64,000 nt of DNA, taken from assembly GCF_028554725.1 (NCBI RefSeq), contig NC_071668.1:4675501-4739500 (forward strand), in the 5' to 3' direction. Below, in pieces: positions 49,371 to 60,804 of the stretch. Below the pieces are notes generated by a model, which saw nothing but the letters and a program-made list of their open reading frames with translations, was not told where the DNA came from and did no database searches. Numbering within the stretch: the first letter of the stretch is position 1; each line of letters starts with the position of its first letter. The DNA is from Zeugodacus cucurbitae. Taxonomy: Eukaryota > Arthropoda > Insecta > Diptera > Tephritidae. Made by a program: the position numbers and the translations under genes.

Positions 49371-50914
49371 TTCAAAACTATTTTTTTTTTTAATTCCAAT
49401 ATTATTCATAATTCAAACCAAATAACTAACAATTTTAATCCAAAGTATACACCGTGCTTCCACTCTTTTATTTCGACTCACTTAATTACATTTCCAACAA
49501 CCGTAAATTTGCCGGTTATTCACTATTTCCATATATTTAATAATTCCCCATAATCCCAGTATTATATGCGCATTGTCGGTTTTAACTGCAAACATACTGA
49601 AGTCCACCATTTTATTTAACTGATGGCTGCACAACAGCTTTATTTCCTATTAAACTGCAGCTGAGTGTTTAGTTAGCGGCGCGCCATATGCGTGCTAAAT
49701 ATTTGTGCTAATGCTTAGCTATACATGCGCAGACATCTGCGCTTTTAATAGCGCACAAACACAGCTTACGCATAAATCCACATATCGTATTGAAATCACT
49801 GCATTTCGCTTGTTTACAAAATGGATTAAAATTCGCTTGCTCGAACATTTCCACTTTGACGCGCTAAATCGCATGTCAGCTGCTGTGTGTATGCCACATG
49901 CCAACCCATTTACATGCCACACATGCAGGGTATGCTCAAATTTTGAAATAGGATTAACATATTTACGCAAATGAAGGTGGGATTTACAGATTTTTACTTT
50001 ATTATATTTAGTATTTTTTGTATTGCTGGTATTTTTAGAGATTTTTCAAGCCTTTTTGGTAGTATTATGGAAAGCTATACTATTTTTTTCTAATTTTTCC
50101 ACATACTTTACATCTGCTTGACTGTAAATTTCTCTTTCTACTTCAAATTTCCATAATTTTTAAAAGTGTTTGCTATTTAATCCCACCTAAATAAACACAC
50201 ATGGGGTTTGCCACCTATGCAAATAAACATTCCAGCATCATTAAAATTTGCATAAAACACGTAATCAATTAACACTCGTGGAAATTGCTTAGCATTTGTG
50301 CATCAATTATTAATAGTACCGTTATGAATGCGCCAAATTTAATTAACGAATTGCAGCGCATATTGATAAGTTATGCATATTAAATCGAATAATATTATGT
50401 TAACGGAAATGTAAATGTTTAAATAATGTTTTACACCATCGAAAACGAATATAAGTAGAAAGTGCGAATTGATTTGTGAAATAAATAAACATTTTATATT
50501 TTTACACAGTAGAAAACATTATAAAAATTATTTAATTTTATTATTTACTTAAAATATTTTTTTTTATAAAAAAATATATTTTTTTTTTATTTCTATATAT
50601 TTTTTTTTATAAAAAATATTTTTAATACATTACATCAGTTATACTTTTTATTTTTTATTTTTTTTTTGGTTACTATCACTATATTATACTTAAGCAAATG
50701 GCTTTGGCCACGAACCTTTCAAAGTCAAACCCACGCTCTCAAATTTACTCACGAATGTCAATACATCACTTCCATCATTATAACCAATTTTGTCTCAGCT
50801 GTATTTTGAATTAACACCCATCGCATGGTAGTCATACAGTAAATTCGCATACCACTTCTATGCTTGCATAAATTCTCTCAGTAATACTCATGTATATTGG
50901 TATTAAGAATTGCA
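49371..50914. other. Non-coding interval
   Basis: AT-rich, with very T-rich runs around 50555-50670. The two opposite frames at 49705-49974 are chance overlaps. Nothing recognised. Confidence 0.5.
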
Positions 50915-51170
50915 TTGCCTACATTTAGGATGCAACAGAACTTTAACTGTTATACGGAAGCAAGCTAGGTGTTACCTACATTTAGGATGAATCAAAATTT
51001 CAACACTTCAATAGAAAAACAATGTATTGCCTACATTTAAACTGTCATCGAACTTCCAATTTCTAGAATAAATATATAAATTAAAGGAGCCTACATTTAT
51101 GATGAAGTAGAATTTCAAAACTAACATAAAACAGCTAGGCATTGCCTACATTTAGGATGTCATCGAAGTT
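50915..51170. repeat. Degenerate tandem repeat with GCCTACATTTAGGATG
   Basis: The phrase (G/A)CCTACATTTAGGATG or a close variant occurs near 50917, 50972, 51030, 51090 and 51147. Intervening sequence alternates between two kinds, one with CATCGAACTTCCAATTTCTA, giving a higher-order unit of about 115 bp. Confidence 0.7.
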
Positions 51171-53520
51171 CCAATTTCTACAATAATTCTTTAAACAAAA
51201 GGAATACGAAAAATTCCTTTAAAATTCTAAATCCTGATAAATAACAGCCCAGTTCAGGAATTATAGTCTTCCAAAGTCTAAAATTGTTACACAAAAACTT
51301 TTTCTAAATAGTTTCCTGAGTAAACGTATACCCACAACACCATAATAAATCCATATTAATAGATAAATGCATCGATGAATTTCGCTGTATGAATCAGATT
51401 GGGAAAAAAAATAAGAAAAAGAGAGTGCAACACAAATCTTCCAACAGCAAGTGGCACTATGTAGCACTCATTTTTCATGCCGGATATGTACACAGTGAGA
51501 CAGTGCGCTCATTTATCAAATCAAGTTTTATTGGAACACAATTTTTAGTTTTCTTTTTTTCTATTTTTAAGCTGTAGATTTCCTTTACTTTCGTAGTGGT
51601 TTTTCGAGTGTTTTTATTTAGCAATCTTTGGCACATGTCATACGTCATTTACAGCAGAGGTGTATTAAATGACTTCTAGAGGAAATCGAAAAGCAAATTT
51701 AGTATACTGCTGTCAAGTTTATGGCAAGCAATAAATAACTAAAATTTCCGAACTCGTTTTGCTGCACAAGTTTAATATTTATAATCTCATATCTGAAGCG
51801 ACCATCTCTAAGTGTTAAAGACAAGCAAAGTATTTCTAATTTTTTATAGTCTTATGTGATTATAAAAGTTTAAATTCATTAAATAATCATTTTATGGTAC
51901 TTTCTTCTCATATTAAAATTAATTGATTCGTTTTAATTCAAGTTTAAAAGTGTGAATTGAAATTTCTTTTGTATTTCCATACACACGTGTGTATGTCGCC
52001 AACTTGAAGTCATAATAAAGTAGTTAAAAACAATAATAAAAAGCAAAAACAAAATACGCATTTTATGCGTCTTCAAACACATGTAGACCCCCTCAACAAC
52101 TATACACACACACGCATTGTACACATGTGAGTTGACATCGTGAGCCGCCTGGATGCTGAGAGTGTGAATGTCTAAGCTTTATTTTTTTTTTTCTACACCG
52201 CTGCCTTTGGCTGTTTTATCGCTTAGATTTCTCTTTTGTTTCACACTTTTATATACTATAAATTTTTTATTGTGCTTTTCTCCTCGCTTCCTTGCCTCAG
52301 CAGCGCCTCGTCTTTATGGGCTTTGTTCTGTTCGGTAGGGCGGTTAAACCGGCGTTAATGTTGACATTGTTTTGACAGCGAGCGACAATTTGAGTGCAAT
52401 ATTTTTAATTTTGCTGCTTTTTTACGCTTTTTTCTGCTTCTTCTTCTTCTTATTCTGCTCATTGTTGCGGCTGTTGTTTTCGTTTTCGTTCATTTTTGTT
52501 GTTATTGTTTGCTTCGGGGGCACAAGTGCGACATTTTTATGATTCTATTGTTTGTTGTGCTCACTCCCTGTGCGCGTCGCCGTTGCTTGCTGGCAGTAAT
52601 AATGCTTAGTAATAATTTTTTTCTGTGTTTTTGTTGTTGCACTTGCTCATTCATTGTGTTCCCACGCTTGTAATGCACCTTTTCATTCGTTTCATTTATT
52701 GTCGTATTCAGTTTTTCTTTAGCGTTTTTGTTTTCGTTTTGTGCTTTTCAGTTTTCTTTGTGTAATTGATATCGCCATAGCTGCGGAGATAAGGAACTTT
52801 TTAATTAAATTTTATGTGTTGAACTGTAATAATAATAATTTCATGTTGTTGGAGAAATTTAAAAATTACGCAGAATATTATATCAGACTTGTCTGAGAAG
52901 AGTGTGCACTTGCGTTTAGAAATGTAAGTGGTGATGAATTGGATTCTTTTCATATTAATATCAGACTATTTATATTTAATAATAATTTAATGTAATAAAC
53001 AAGTGCATGAAGGGCTTTTTGAAAAGAGAAATTTTAGGTCTTTACTCAAAGGGAGTAAGTCTCAAAAGAGAGTAGTTATGCTGTTATATGCAGACGATTA
53101 TGGTTAGAAACATCCCTTTTTAATTTTTAATAACCTCTGGAGGCCTTTAGGTACTACATTAACTCCTTTATTTATGTTAGTTGTTTCTGTTTTTATTACG
53201 CGTTTAGATTTATGAGCGGTCACTTGTCTATTATTTACTAAATGATGCTTACAAACTTTATAGCGTTAGAAAGGCTTAATTCAGAGGACTGTATTTTCTA
53301 TAAACGATGAATGATATTACATAATTATGAAATTATTCTCTACTAATTTATGTTATGAACCGAACATTTTATTAAAAAAGACAAATCTGTTAGTTTTTAT
53401 AAAATTCAGTTTAAATTTAATACGCTAATGTTATAGTTATGAAAATTCACATTCATATGACACCAAGATTATCAAAATAGGATCTATTCAAAGTGTTAAA
53501 GTGATCCACACAGAAGCTCT
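51171..53520. other. Non-coding interval
   Basis: AT-rich. From 52180 to 52760 the plus strand is rich in TTTTTGTTG, CTTCTTCTTC and TTTTCGTTTT words, a polypyrimidine-rich block. No coding region recognised. Confidence 0.5.
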
Positions 53521-53529
53521 GCTCTGCTC

Positions 53530-54370
53530 TGCCGGGTTACCGGAACCGGAAATGGGACAACCGCAACCGGAAACCAGGACCACATATAAGTTAACCTGAT
53601 ATGATGTAACCTGGCTAGGAAATGATGCAACCGGAACCGGAAATTATTTTACCGGAACCGGATATAGGTTCACTGGATATGGGGCACCCGGAACTGGATA
53701 TAATGTTACAGGGACTGGAAATGGGACAACCGAAGCCGGAAATGAGGCAACCGGAACCGGATATGAGGTGGCCGGATATGGAGTAATGATGCTACCGAAA
53801 CCGAAATGAGTCAACTAGAACTAGATATGGGATAACCGATGGAACCAGATATACGATTTCGCTCATTTTCATTTTCATTGAAATCGGTCGAGTAGTTTTT
53901 GAGATGTGGATTTTGACCCATAAGTGGGGGCCGCCATGCCCATTTTTAATTTTTTCTGAGTTTCTGCACTCTTCTGTCATTCCTTCTGTAAAATTTTGTG
54001 TTTCTGACGTTTTCCGTTTGTGGGTTAACGCACTTTTAGTACTTGTTAATCTAACCTTTGTATGGAAGGTAAGCGTGGTTATTTTCCGATTATATAATTT
54101 GTAATCGTGTGTAATGGGGTCCGTAAGGAAAACGACTGCAGAAAGTTTGGTTTATATCGCTTTACTGGTTTCCGAGATATTCACAAAAAACTTTTTAAAA
54201 AGGGGGATCGCGCACTTTTCTCACTTTTCTAAAAAAAATTACATCCAGATATACTTCTTCCTAGTGCGATCTTTTATACCAAATTTTACTTGTATAGCTA
54301 TATTTATGACTTAGTTATGACATTTTATAGGTTTTCGGGTTTCACCATTTTGTGGGCGTGAGCGTGCCAC
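53530..54370 (-). repeat. Dispersed repeat, family 2, reversed copy with CCGGAA minisatellite
   Basis: On the minus strand the interior aligns with the copy at 57313-58526. Examples are the inverted equivalents of GCCACGCCCACAAAATGG (near 54350), TGCAGTCGTTTTCC (near 54125) and ATTTCAATGAAA with ACTCGACCG (near 53885). About 53530-53840 is a minisatellite of CCGGAACCGGAAATGGGACA and CCGGATATGGGGCACCC-like units, the same repeat, inverted, as at 29480-29830. Both outer ends of the element are missing here. Confidence 0.75.
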
Positions 54371-57264
54371 CTATACTTCGCCCCTATTATTTATACAAAG
54401 CAAGCTAACTACTTAGACAAAACAACTTCAAAATTTTACTCCAACAAGTAATGAAATATAAACAATATCATTACCATAACCTACACAATCGCACAAAATC
54501 GTTTTCACACCTCATTCTCATGCACATTAATATGAATTTAAATGACATTTGGAAAACAATAAAATAGCGCCAAATTATATTGAAACAAATTTGCCATTAT
54601 TATGAAGTCATATCTCACTTTTATTGCCCGACACACTTACCGGCCGACCACACAGCCGGCACGCATTTGGCTTTTATCACTAGCACGAGTGAGTTATAGC
54701 CTTTGAAAGAGAGCGCATTATTTATACATCAGCATTTATCAAAATTAAGTGAACAACAACTCAGCACTTGAACAAAAAAGTGCAAAGAAAGAAAGAGAAG
54801 ATAGCGCAAAAGCAGCCACAAGCATGCACACCTAAGGAATTATAAAATCAACTCGTAAATAAATAAAACCAAAATTCCTAATTTTATTACCACAATAATG
54901 GGCGACAACAACAACAGTATCTAGAGGAAAAGGAGTAGAGCAGCAGGGATTTCGAACAGCTTAAATGCCAAATCCCATTATCATTGCCATAATCAATCTT
55001 AAATAAATGCGTTCCGCAACTCATACATACTCACGGTTTGTTTTCATATGCAAATAGTCAAACGAAGCCAATAAAGCCCTAGCATGCCACCAAGGCAACC
55101 CCGTGCAGCTGTTTGAGTACCGAGCTTAATAAACTCTAGTACTACCACAAGCTGAGTGCAAGGTTGACAGGCAAAAGGCAAATAGACTGCCGCTGAATCA
55201 ACTAAGCAATCTGCAAACGAGTATTTAACTCAAGCCAACAACAACAAGTACGCAGTCCAAAGGAAATTATGTTAACAACCGCCGCAGCAAAATCGCTAAC
55301 AAGTACCGCTGCTTGTACTGCGAGCACTGGCAACTGATCATTATTCAACCGAAAGTAAGCACAAAATAAAAACAGAGCAACGCCTACAACAATGCGCAAC
55401 ACAAAAGCAATTTAAATATTTATAGCGGTGGCTTGAATGTGTTGTACAGTGAGGGGAGATAGGAGAGCGCAGCGAATTTCTAAGAAAAATAAATAAATAC
55501 GCAATCGAAACGACTCAGCGCCCGCAGCGCCGAAAGCAATAATAAAATAACAACTTCAAAGCAGATAAGCGTCTGCGTTGCGTATACGCCATGTATCACT
55601 CGCACGCTGGATTGCTGGATTTGCCCAAAACAGCGCTGGGGCGTACACGCCGCGCTTAATGTGCGGAAGCAGCGTGAAATCAGATTACGCACAGCGCTGA
55701 AACCGCAAAACCACGCTGCAGGCATAACGCCCGGCCTACCGGCAGCAGTTGAGCGCGGAAATGCGAAAACAATCAGAATATAATTTCGCGTCAGTTCTAT
55801 ATTTTCTCAGTGGTTTTAATGGCATTGCTGTTTGCTTACGTTTTACGCTTTAAGCGCGCGCATAATTTTTCATAATGCCAGTCAAGTAGTTAAGCACCAC
55901 ACGGCCACACTACAGCCGCCGTCGCTGAGCCAGTCAGTCAGTCAGTCAACCAGCCAAACGTAGACGCGTCCTTCACCGCGTGCGTGTGCGTACATGTTGC
56001 GCCAGTCGGCGCTTTCGTTCGCACTTATTTTTCATGGCTTTAGCAACTTTCTATGTGTCACATAAATAAGCGGCGCGTTACGGACGCTTTAGAAAACAAT
56101 GAAAAAATTTGCGCAATGTTATAAAAAACTTGAAAATTGTTTGATACCCAAGCGCAGACAAAGTTGTTAGGCGGCATAAACAATTACCGTCGCGTTTGTT
56201 TTTATTTTTTATTTTTTATATTTTTGTTTTCTTTTTTTTTTTTGTATTTTTTCTAGCGTAAACTCAAGCATTTATGGCATGAAAAACAAAGCAGAATGCG
56301 CGAAGACAAATGATTATATCTAACAAGTAACGCATACAATAAAGTATAAACACATATATTGGCTGGGTGTAACAGCGTGACGGGTGTCAGCTGCAGTTGT
56401 AACCACCGTTAAGCAGCTGTGCCGTAAATAAAGCTTTAAAATCCAGCAAATGGCAAATGATTTATTGAATTCTCAAGTGAACTTTAGTCATTTGAGTTGG
56501 CAGGTATTACTTATTTAGTATCAATTTCTGCAAGAATTGCAAGTCAGCGCGCTTAGTGAGGGAAGTTAGTGAGTCGAACTAGAAATAGTAAAAAGTTTTT
56601 CAAGATAATATAATGATCGATTGGATTTTACTATTTTTTATTCTTTTGCAGGTTCTCAAGGTAATATAAGTATATTAAGTACATTTCTAATTCAACAAAT
56701 AAACTGAAGGCTAAGCTCAGACAGAAATGAATATTAAATTCGCTCGCAGTTTGTAAAAATAAGTTTAATGTGGAAAATATCAAAATCGTGCAACCGAAAT
56801 CTGTGTTATTTATCCTTTATTATTTTTAATATTTATTTACCGAAGAATTATATTTACTTTAGGTTTCAGCTTATTTCATATTCATATCGTAGTAAATTTG
56901 CTATATTTTCTTTTAGTTTAGAAAATATCTTCAAATTATCACATACAAAGACTGACCTGTACAGTTTGAAATCAACTGAATGACCAATCAAAATATTCGA
57001 TAGGAAAAGAACCTACAATATCCAAATTTATTATTCAACTTGATAACTATGGTGGGTGTTGTACGGATTATAGTATTTTCCAGCTTTCCAATGTAATTTC
57101 AATGTAATTTTTTGATACATGGGATTAGACTCGATGATGTCTGTGCAGTTTTAATTATATAAAAATGGAAAATAAAAGGACAGTAGGTCACATTCGGAGA
57201 ATAACGTGGAAGCGAAAACTATTCGAAGCTCTTGAAAGTTGAGTCATATTGACTGTCCATTAGA
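54371..57264. other. Non-coding interval with a CpG-rich block
   Basis: AT-rich to 55070. The part from about 55430 to 56060 is CpG-rich, with GCGTATACGCC at 55577 and CAGTCAGTCAGTCA at 55931-55944. CGGCCACACTA near 55901 resembles a fly core-promoter motif with one mismatch. These are weak hints of regulatory DNA. Frames at 55202-55725 (-) are not recognised. The remainder is AT-rich. Confidence 0.4.
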
Positions 57265-58760
57265 CGAGATATGTTAAAAAAATAACGGGAATTTTCGATT
57301 TTTTTGTTTAATACTTATCTATACTCTCGCAACAAATGTTGCTAAAGAGAATATTATAGTTTTGTTCACATAACGGTTGTTTGTAACACCCAAAACTAAA
57401 CGAATTAGATATAGGGTTATATATACCAAAGTGATCAGGGTGAAGAGTGGAGTTCAAATCCGAATGTCTGTCTGTCCGTCCGTCCGTCCGTCCGTCCGTC
57501 TGTGCAAGCTGTAACTTGAGTAAAAATTAAGATATCTTGATGAAACTTGGCACACTTATTTCTTGGCACCATAGGAAGATTTCTTTCGAGCAAATGAGCA
57601 AAATCGGACCACTGCCACGCCCACAAAATGGCGAAAACCGAAAACACATATATATGCCATAACTAAGCCATAAATAAAGCTATGGAAATAAAATTTGGTA
57701 TGAAGGATCGCACTATGAAGTGGCATATGTGGAGGTAATTTTTTTGGGGAAGTGGGCGTGGCCCCGCCCCCTACTAAGTTTTTTGTACATATCTCGCAAA
57801 CCAGTAGAGCTATATAAACCAAACTTTCTGCAGTCGTTTTTTTAAGCCACTTCTTAATACAGTCCAAAAATCAAAGAAATCGGATAATAACCACGACCAC
57901 CTCCCATACAAAGGTTAGGTTGAAAATTACTAACGAAAAACGTCAGAAACACTAAAATTCACATAAGAAATGGCAGATGAAAGCTGCACTCAGATTTTTT
58001 TACAAAATGGAAAATGGGCGTGGCTTATGGGTCAAAAACCATATCTCAGGAACTACTCGACCGATTTCAATGAAACTTGGTTTGTAATAGTATCCTTACA
58101 TCCCAATAATATGTTGTGAAAATAGGCCAAATCGCTTCACAACCACGCCTACTTCCTATATACCAGAACTTTGAAGACAATCTGAATCGTTTACATTACA
58201 ATATATAAAGTAAGCACTAGTGAAGATATCGGTGCAGAACTTTGCACAAATACTACCTTTACATTGTGGCAGCCCCATTCTAAAAATCGCCAAAATCGGA
58301 CCATAGGTTTTCAAGGCCCCATATATCGCATATATCGAACACGAGGGCCTCGGTGCTTCTAACCTAATATTATGGTTTCCAACTTTCAATGGACTTTATA
58401 CAATATATATGACGAATATGTGGGTCAAATTGTATATTATATAATATAAATAAAGTTAAATAAATAAATTATGAGAGTATAAAATGTTCGGTTAAACCCG
58501 AACTTAGCCCTTCCCTACTTGTTTTTTCATTAATTTACATTAATTTTGTCGCCTTCAAATCAAATCACCATTCGATAATAGGCACTTATGCCAGCGCTTC
58601 GTCCAATTGTCCAAACACTCCTCAAACTCGATTTTTGTGATAACCTTTGGCTCTTTCAGCGATTTCTGGTATGTATGTAATACGACGGCCTCTTAAGGTC
58701 TTCTCTTTTTATTTTGGAAATAGAAAAAAGACACATGAAACGATGTCTTGAGAATAAAGA
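57265..58760 (-). pseudogene. Mariner-type relic, interrupted by a dispersed repeat
   Basis: The left segment, 57265 to about 57312, carries the end sequence AAATAACGGGAATTTT found in the short element at 36856. The right segment, about 58527-58760, aligns on the minus strand with that element's transposase C-terminus, for example FEGDKIN followed by a stop, and the stretch around ATTTTGGAAATAGAAAAAAG. The two parts are separated by a family 2 dispersed repeat, so the relic is older than that insertion. Frames are broken and only the C-terminal coding part is seen. Confidence 0.72.
57313..58526 (+). repeat. Dispersed repeat, family 2, longest copy
   Basis: It begins near TCTATACTCTCGCAACAAAT and ends AACTTAGCCC then TTCCCTACTTGTTTT. 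It contains a GTCC/GTCT tandem tract at 57464-57502, the phrase CCACTGCCACGCCCACAAAA near 57611, and no minisatellite at the place where the other two copies have one. The sequence style matches non-coding repeats widespread in flies. I do not know its class. Minus-strand frames at 57435-57867 read through it but show no domain. Confidence 0.75.
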
Positions 58761-58812
58761 AGTTAGGGCAGTATTGGTTTTTTAGAATTTTTTCTCGACC
58801 AGTATGTATATA

Positions 58813-59640
58813 CAGTGGCGTGCACAAATGAGTACATAATTCATTTCTTTACTTTTTTGAACGATAAAATAAGTAATAACACTGAAAATAAAACCAAATT
58901 TTTTTTCGTTTATTCGTTGCTTCATTCTAAATAAAACAACAAAAAATTCAAAACATAAAGCAACAAATTCATAGAGATAAAAAACCATAACAAAAATAAC
59001 TCGCATGTACTCAATTTTGCACTTTTGTATGTAGTCAGCATAAAACCAGTTTATACCGTTAGTTTTGAATTGTTTGCTATCTTCTTCGACCAGTAATGCA
59101 AATTTATGTTTAAAAACGTGTGATTAGTAATAAATAAAGTGTTATATCAAGTGTGCCGCAATAATATTCTGTATTTAAAAAAAAATTAAAAAGTTATCGC
59201 GTGTGGGGAATGTGGGGAATAATATAGTTTCCTTAACAAATAATGGTGCTTCATCTCGGGAAATAGCCAAGGAGTTAAATATTAGTCAATCTGTGGTCAT
59301 TCGCGTTCAAAAAAGACGACATACTGCTCCCAAAGAGCAAACCAGAGGCCGCCGCAAACTGTTGACCGACGCGGATGCACGTTTTATGATGGCAGAAATG
59401 AGGCAGAACAAGACCATTACACCGAAAAATACTTTAGTTGCCAAAAATAAGCACGTTAGTGAATGGACAGCACGGCGAGCGCTCCACAACATTGGCTATA
59501 TTTCAGACGTTAAAAAAATAAACCTGGATTGTCCAAAAAGAACAAAAGGCGCGAATGAAATTTGCAAGAGAGCATACAAATTGGACTATAAATGATTGGC
59601 AACGAGTTATTTGGTCAGATGAATCAAAATTTAATCGTTT
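58813..59640 (+). mobile_element. Tc1-type element, left part only
   Basis: It starts CAGTGGCGTGCACAAATGAG after a TA at 58811-58812, as Tc1 elements do. The word ATGTACTCAATTTTGCA at 59004-59020 is an inverted copy (15 of 17) of 58821-58837, so the left arm can fold on itself. A transposase relic follows. The element stops abruptly near 59640, losing the last two catalytic residues and the right end. Confidence 0.8.
59203..59640 (+). pseudogene. Tc1-type transposase N-terminal relic, frameshifted
   Basis: The first frame (59203-59595, 130 codons from a GTG) has the paired-like helix-turn-helix region, ASSREIAKELNISQSVVIRV (about 17-36), then GRRKLLTDADARFM and WTARRALHNIGY. Around 59530 the frame shifts. 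The other frame reads MKFAREHTNWTINDWQRVIW then SDESKFNRF, the first catalytic-Asp block. Coding similarity stops there, just before an inverted duplication. The true N-terminal start is not visible. The relic would lack a complete catalytic triad. Confidence 0.85.
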
Positions 59641-59659
59641 CCAATCATTTATAGTCCAA
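59581..59659. repeat. Perfect 19-bp inverted repeat at the Tc1 breakpoint
   Basis: TTGGACTATAAATGATTGG at 59581-59599 is exactly inverted at 59641-59659. After one mismatch the pairing extends five more bases (TCGTT against AACGA). The second arm lies exactly where Tc1 similarity ends, suggesting it is a back-copied piece of the element. Confidence 0.9.
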
Positions 59660-59845
59660 CGTTTGAAAAACACAGTTTTGAGAAAAACGCATTCAAAGTT
59701 TTCAGCTACCAGTTCAGCGCTCGAACAGCTCCTTCTTCTAACTGCTGTATCTATAAATCTTTATCTATTCTAGACATGTTAAAAAAGCAATTTATGAAAT
59801 AATACAAATATCGATTTTGAGCCCATCACATGGGATAACCCCCTT
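59660..59845. mobile_element. TTAA-type inverted-repeat element, fragment (copy E)
   Basis: The interior CAGTTTTGAGAAAAACGCAT near 59673 matches copies C and D. The right end CACATGGGATAACCCCCTTA is the inverted form of TAAGGGGG-type ends and resembles copy D (TCACATGGG). The left part is missing where the Tc1 relic joins. Confidence 0.6.
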
Positions 59846-59876
59846 ACGTTTCTACAAAATCTACTGTAGTATTATA

Positions 59877-60804
59877 ACGGGTGATTTTTTTGAGGTTAGG
59901 ATTTTCATGCATTAGTATTTGACAGATCACGTGGGATTTCAGACATGGTGTCAAAGAGAAAGATGCTCAGTATGCTTTGACATTTCATCATGAATAGACT
60001 TACTAACGAGCAACGCTTGCAAATCATTGAATTTTATTACCAAAATCAGTGTTCGGTTCGAAATGTGTTTATCGACAAATTTTGTTCAGCGATGAGGCTC
60101 ATTTCTGGTTGAATGGCTACGTAAATAAGCAAAATTGCCGCATTTGGGGTGAAGAGCAACCAGAAGCCGTTCAAGAACTGCCCATGCATCCCGAAAAATG
60201 CACTGTTTGGTGTGGTTTGTACGCTGGTGGAATCATTGGACCGTATTTTTTCAAAGATGCTGTTGGACGCAACGTTACGGTGAATGGCGATCGCTATCGT
60301 TCGATGCTAACAAACTTTTTGTTGCCAAAAATGGAAGAACTGAACTTGGTTGACATGTGGTTTCAACAAGATGGCGCTACATGCCACACAGCTCGCGATT
60401 CTATGGCCATTTTGAGGGAAAACTTCGGAGAACAATTCATCTCAAGAAATGGACCCGTAAGTTGGCCACCAAGATCATGCGATTTAACGCCTTTAGACTA
60501 TTTTTTGTGGGGCTACGTCAAGTCTAAAGTCTACAGAAGTAAGCCAGCAACTATTTCAGCTTTGGAAGACAACATTTCCGAAGAAATTCGGGCTATTCCG
60601 GCCGAAATGCTCGAAAAAGTTGCCCAAAATTGGACTTTCCGAATGGACCACCTAAGACGCAGCCGCGGTCAACATTTAAATGAAATTATCTTCAAAAAGT
60701 AAATGTCATGAACCAATCTATCAAATAAAGAACCGATGAGATTTTGCAAATTTTATGCGTTTTTTTTTTTTAAAAAGTTATCAAGCTCTTAAAAAATCAC
60801 CCTT
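59877..60804 (+). mobile_element. Mariner-like element, internally deleted copy 2
   Basis: The 928-bp element has the same ends as the copy at 33026 and TA at 59875-59876 and 60805-60806. It differs from that copy by a further 12-bp deletion at the internal junction, a 5-bp deletion in the 3' untranslated part (near 60720) and a few substitutions. Confidence 0.92.
59990..60702 (+). pseudogene. Mariner-like transposase, DNA-binding domain deleted (copy 2)
   Basis: The native start at 59990 gives MNRLTNEQRLQIIEFYYQNQ and is followed after CSVRNV by a deletion junction (AATGTG then TTTATCGAC, near 60067) that puts the catalytic frame out of phase. The open catalytic frame (from 60049, 217 codons) has FSDEAHF, QQDGATCHTA and SCDLTPLDYFLWG with the three acidic residues at about D15, D108 and D145. 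The four residues ENPL present at the junction of copy 1 are absent. Two amino-acid changes from copy 1 are evident (YRNKPATIP against YRSKPATIS). Not functional as a transposase. Confidence 0.9.

Noticed and set aside
55931..55966. CAGTCAGTCAGTCA followed by AGACG as initiator plus DPE
   Set aside because: The spacing from the best initiator A is one base short of the strict DPE position, and no transcript support is visible.
57435..57867. Minus-strand frames of 70-103 codons in a dispersed repeat
   Set aside because: They follow repeat sequence, not a domain, and related copies do not keep them.
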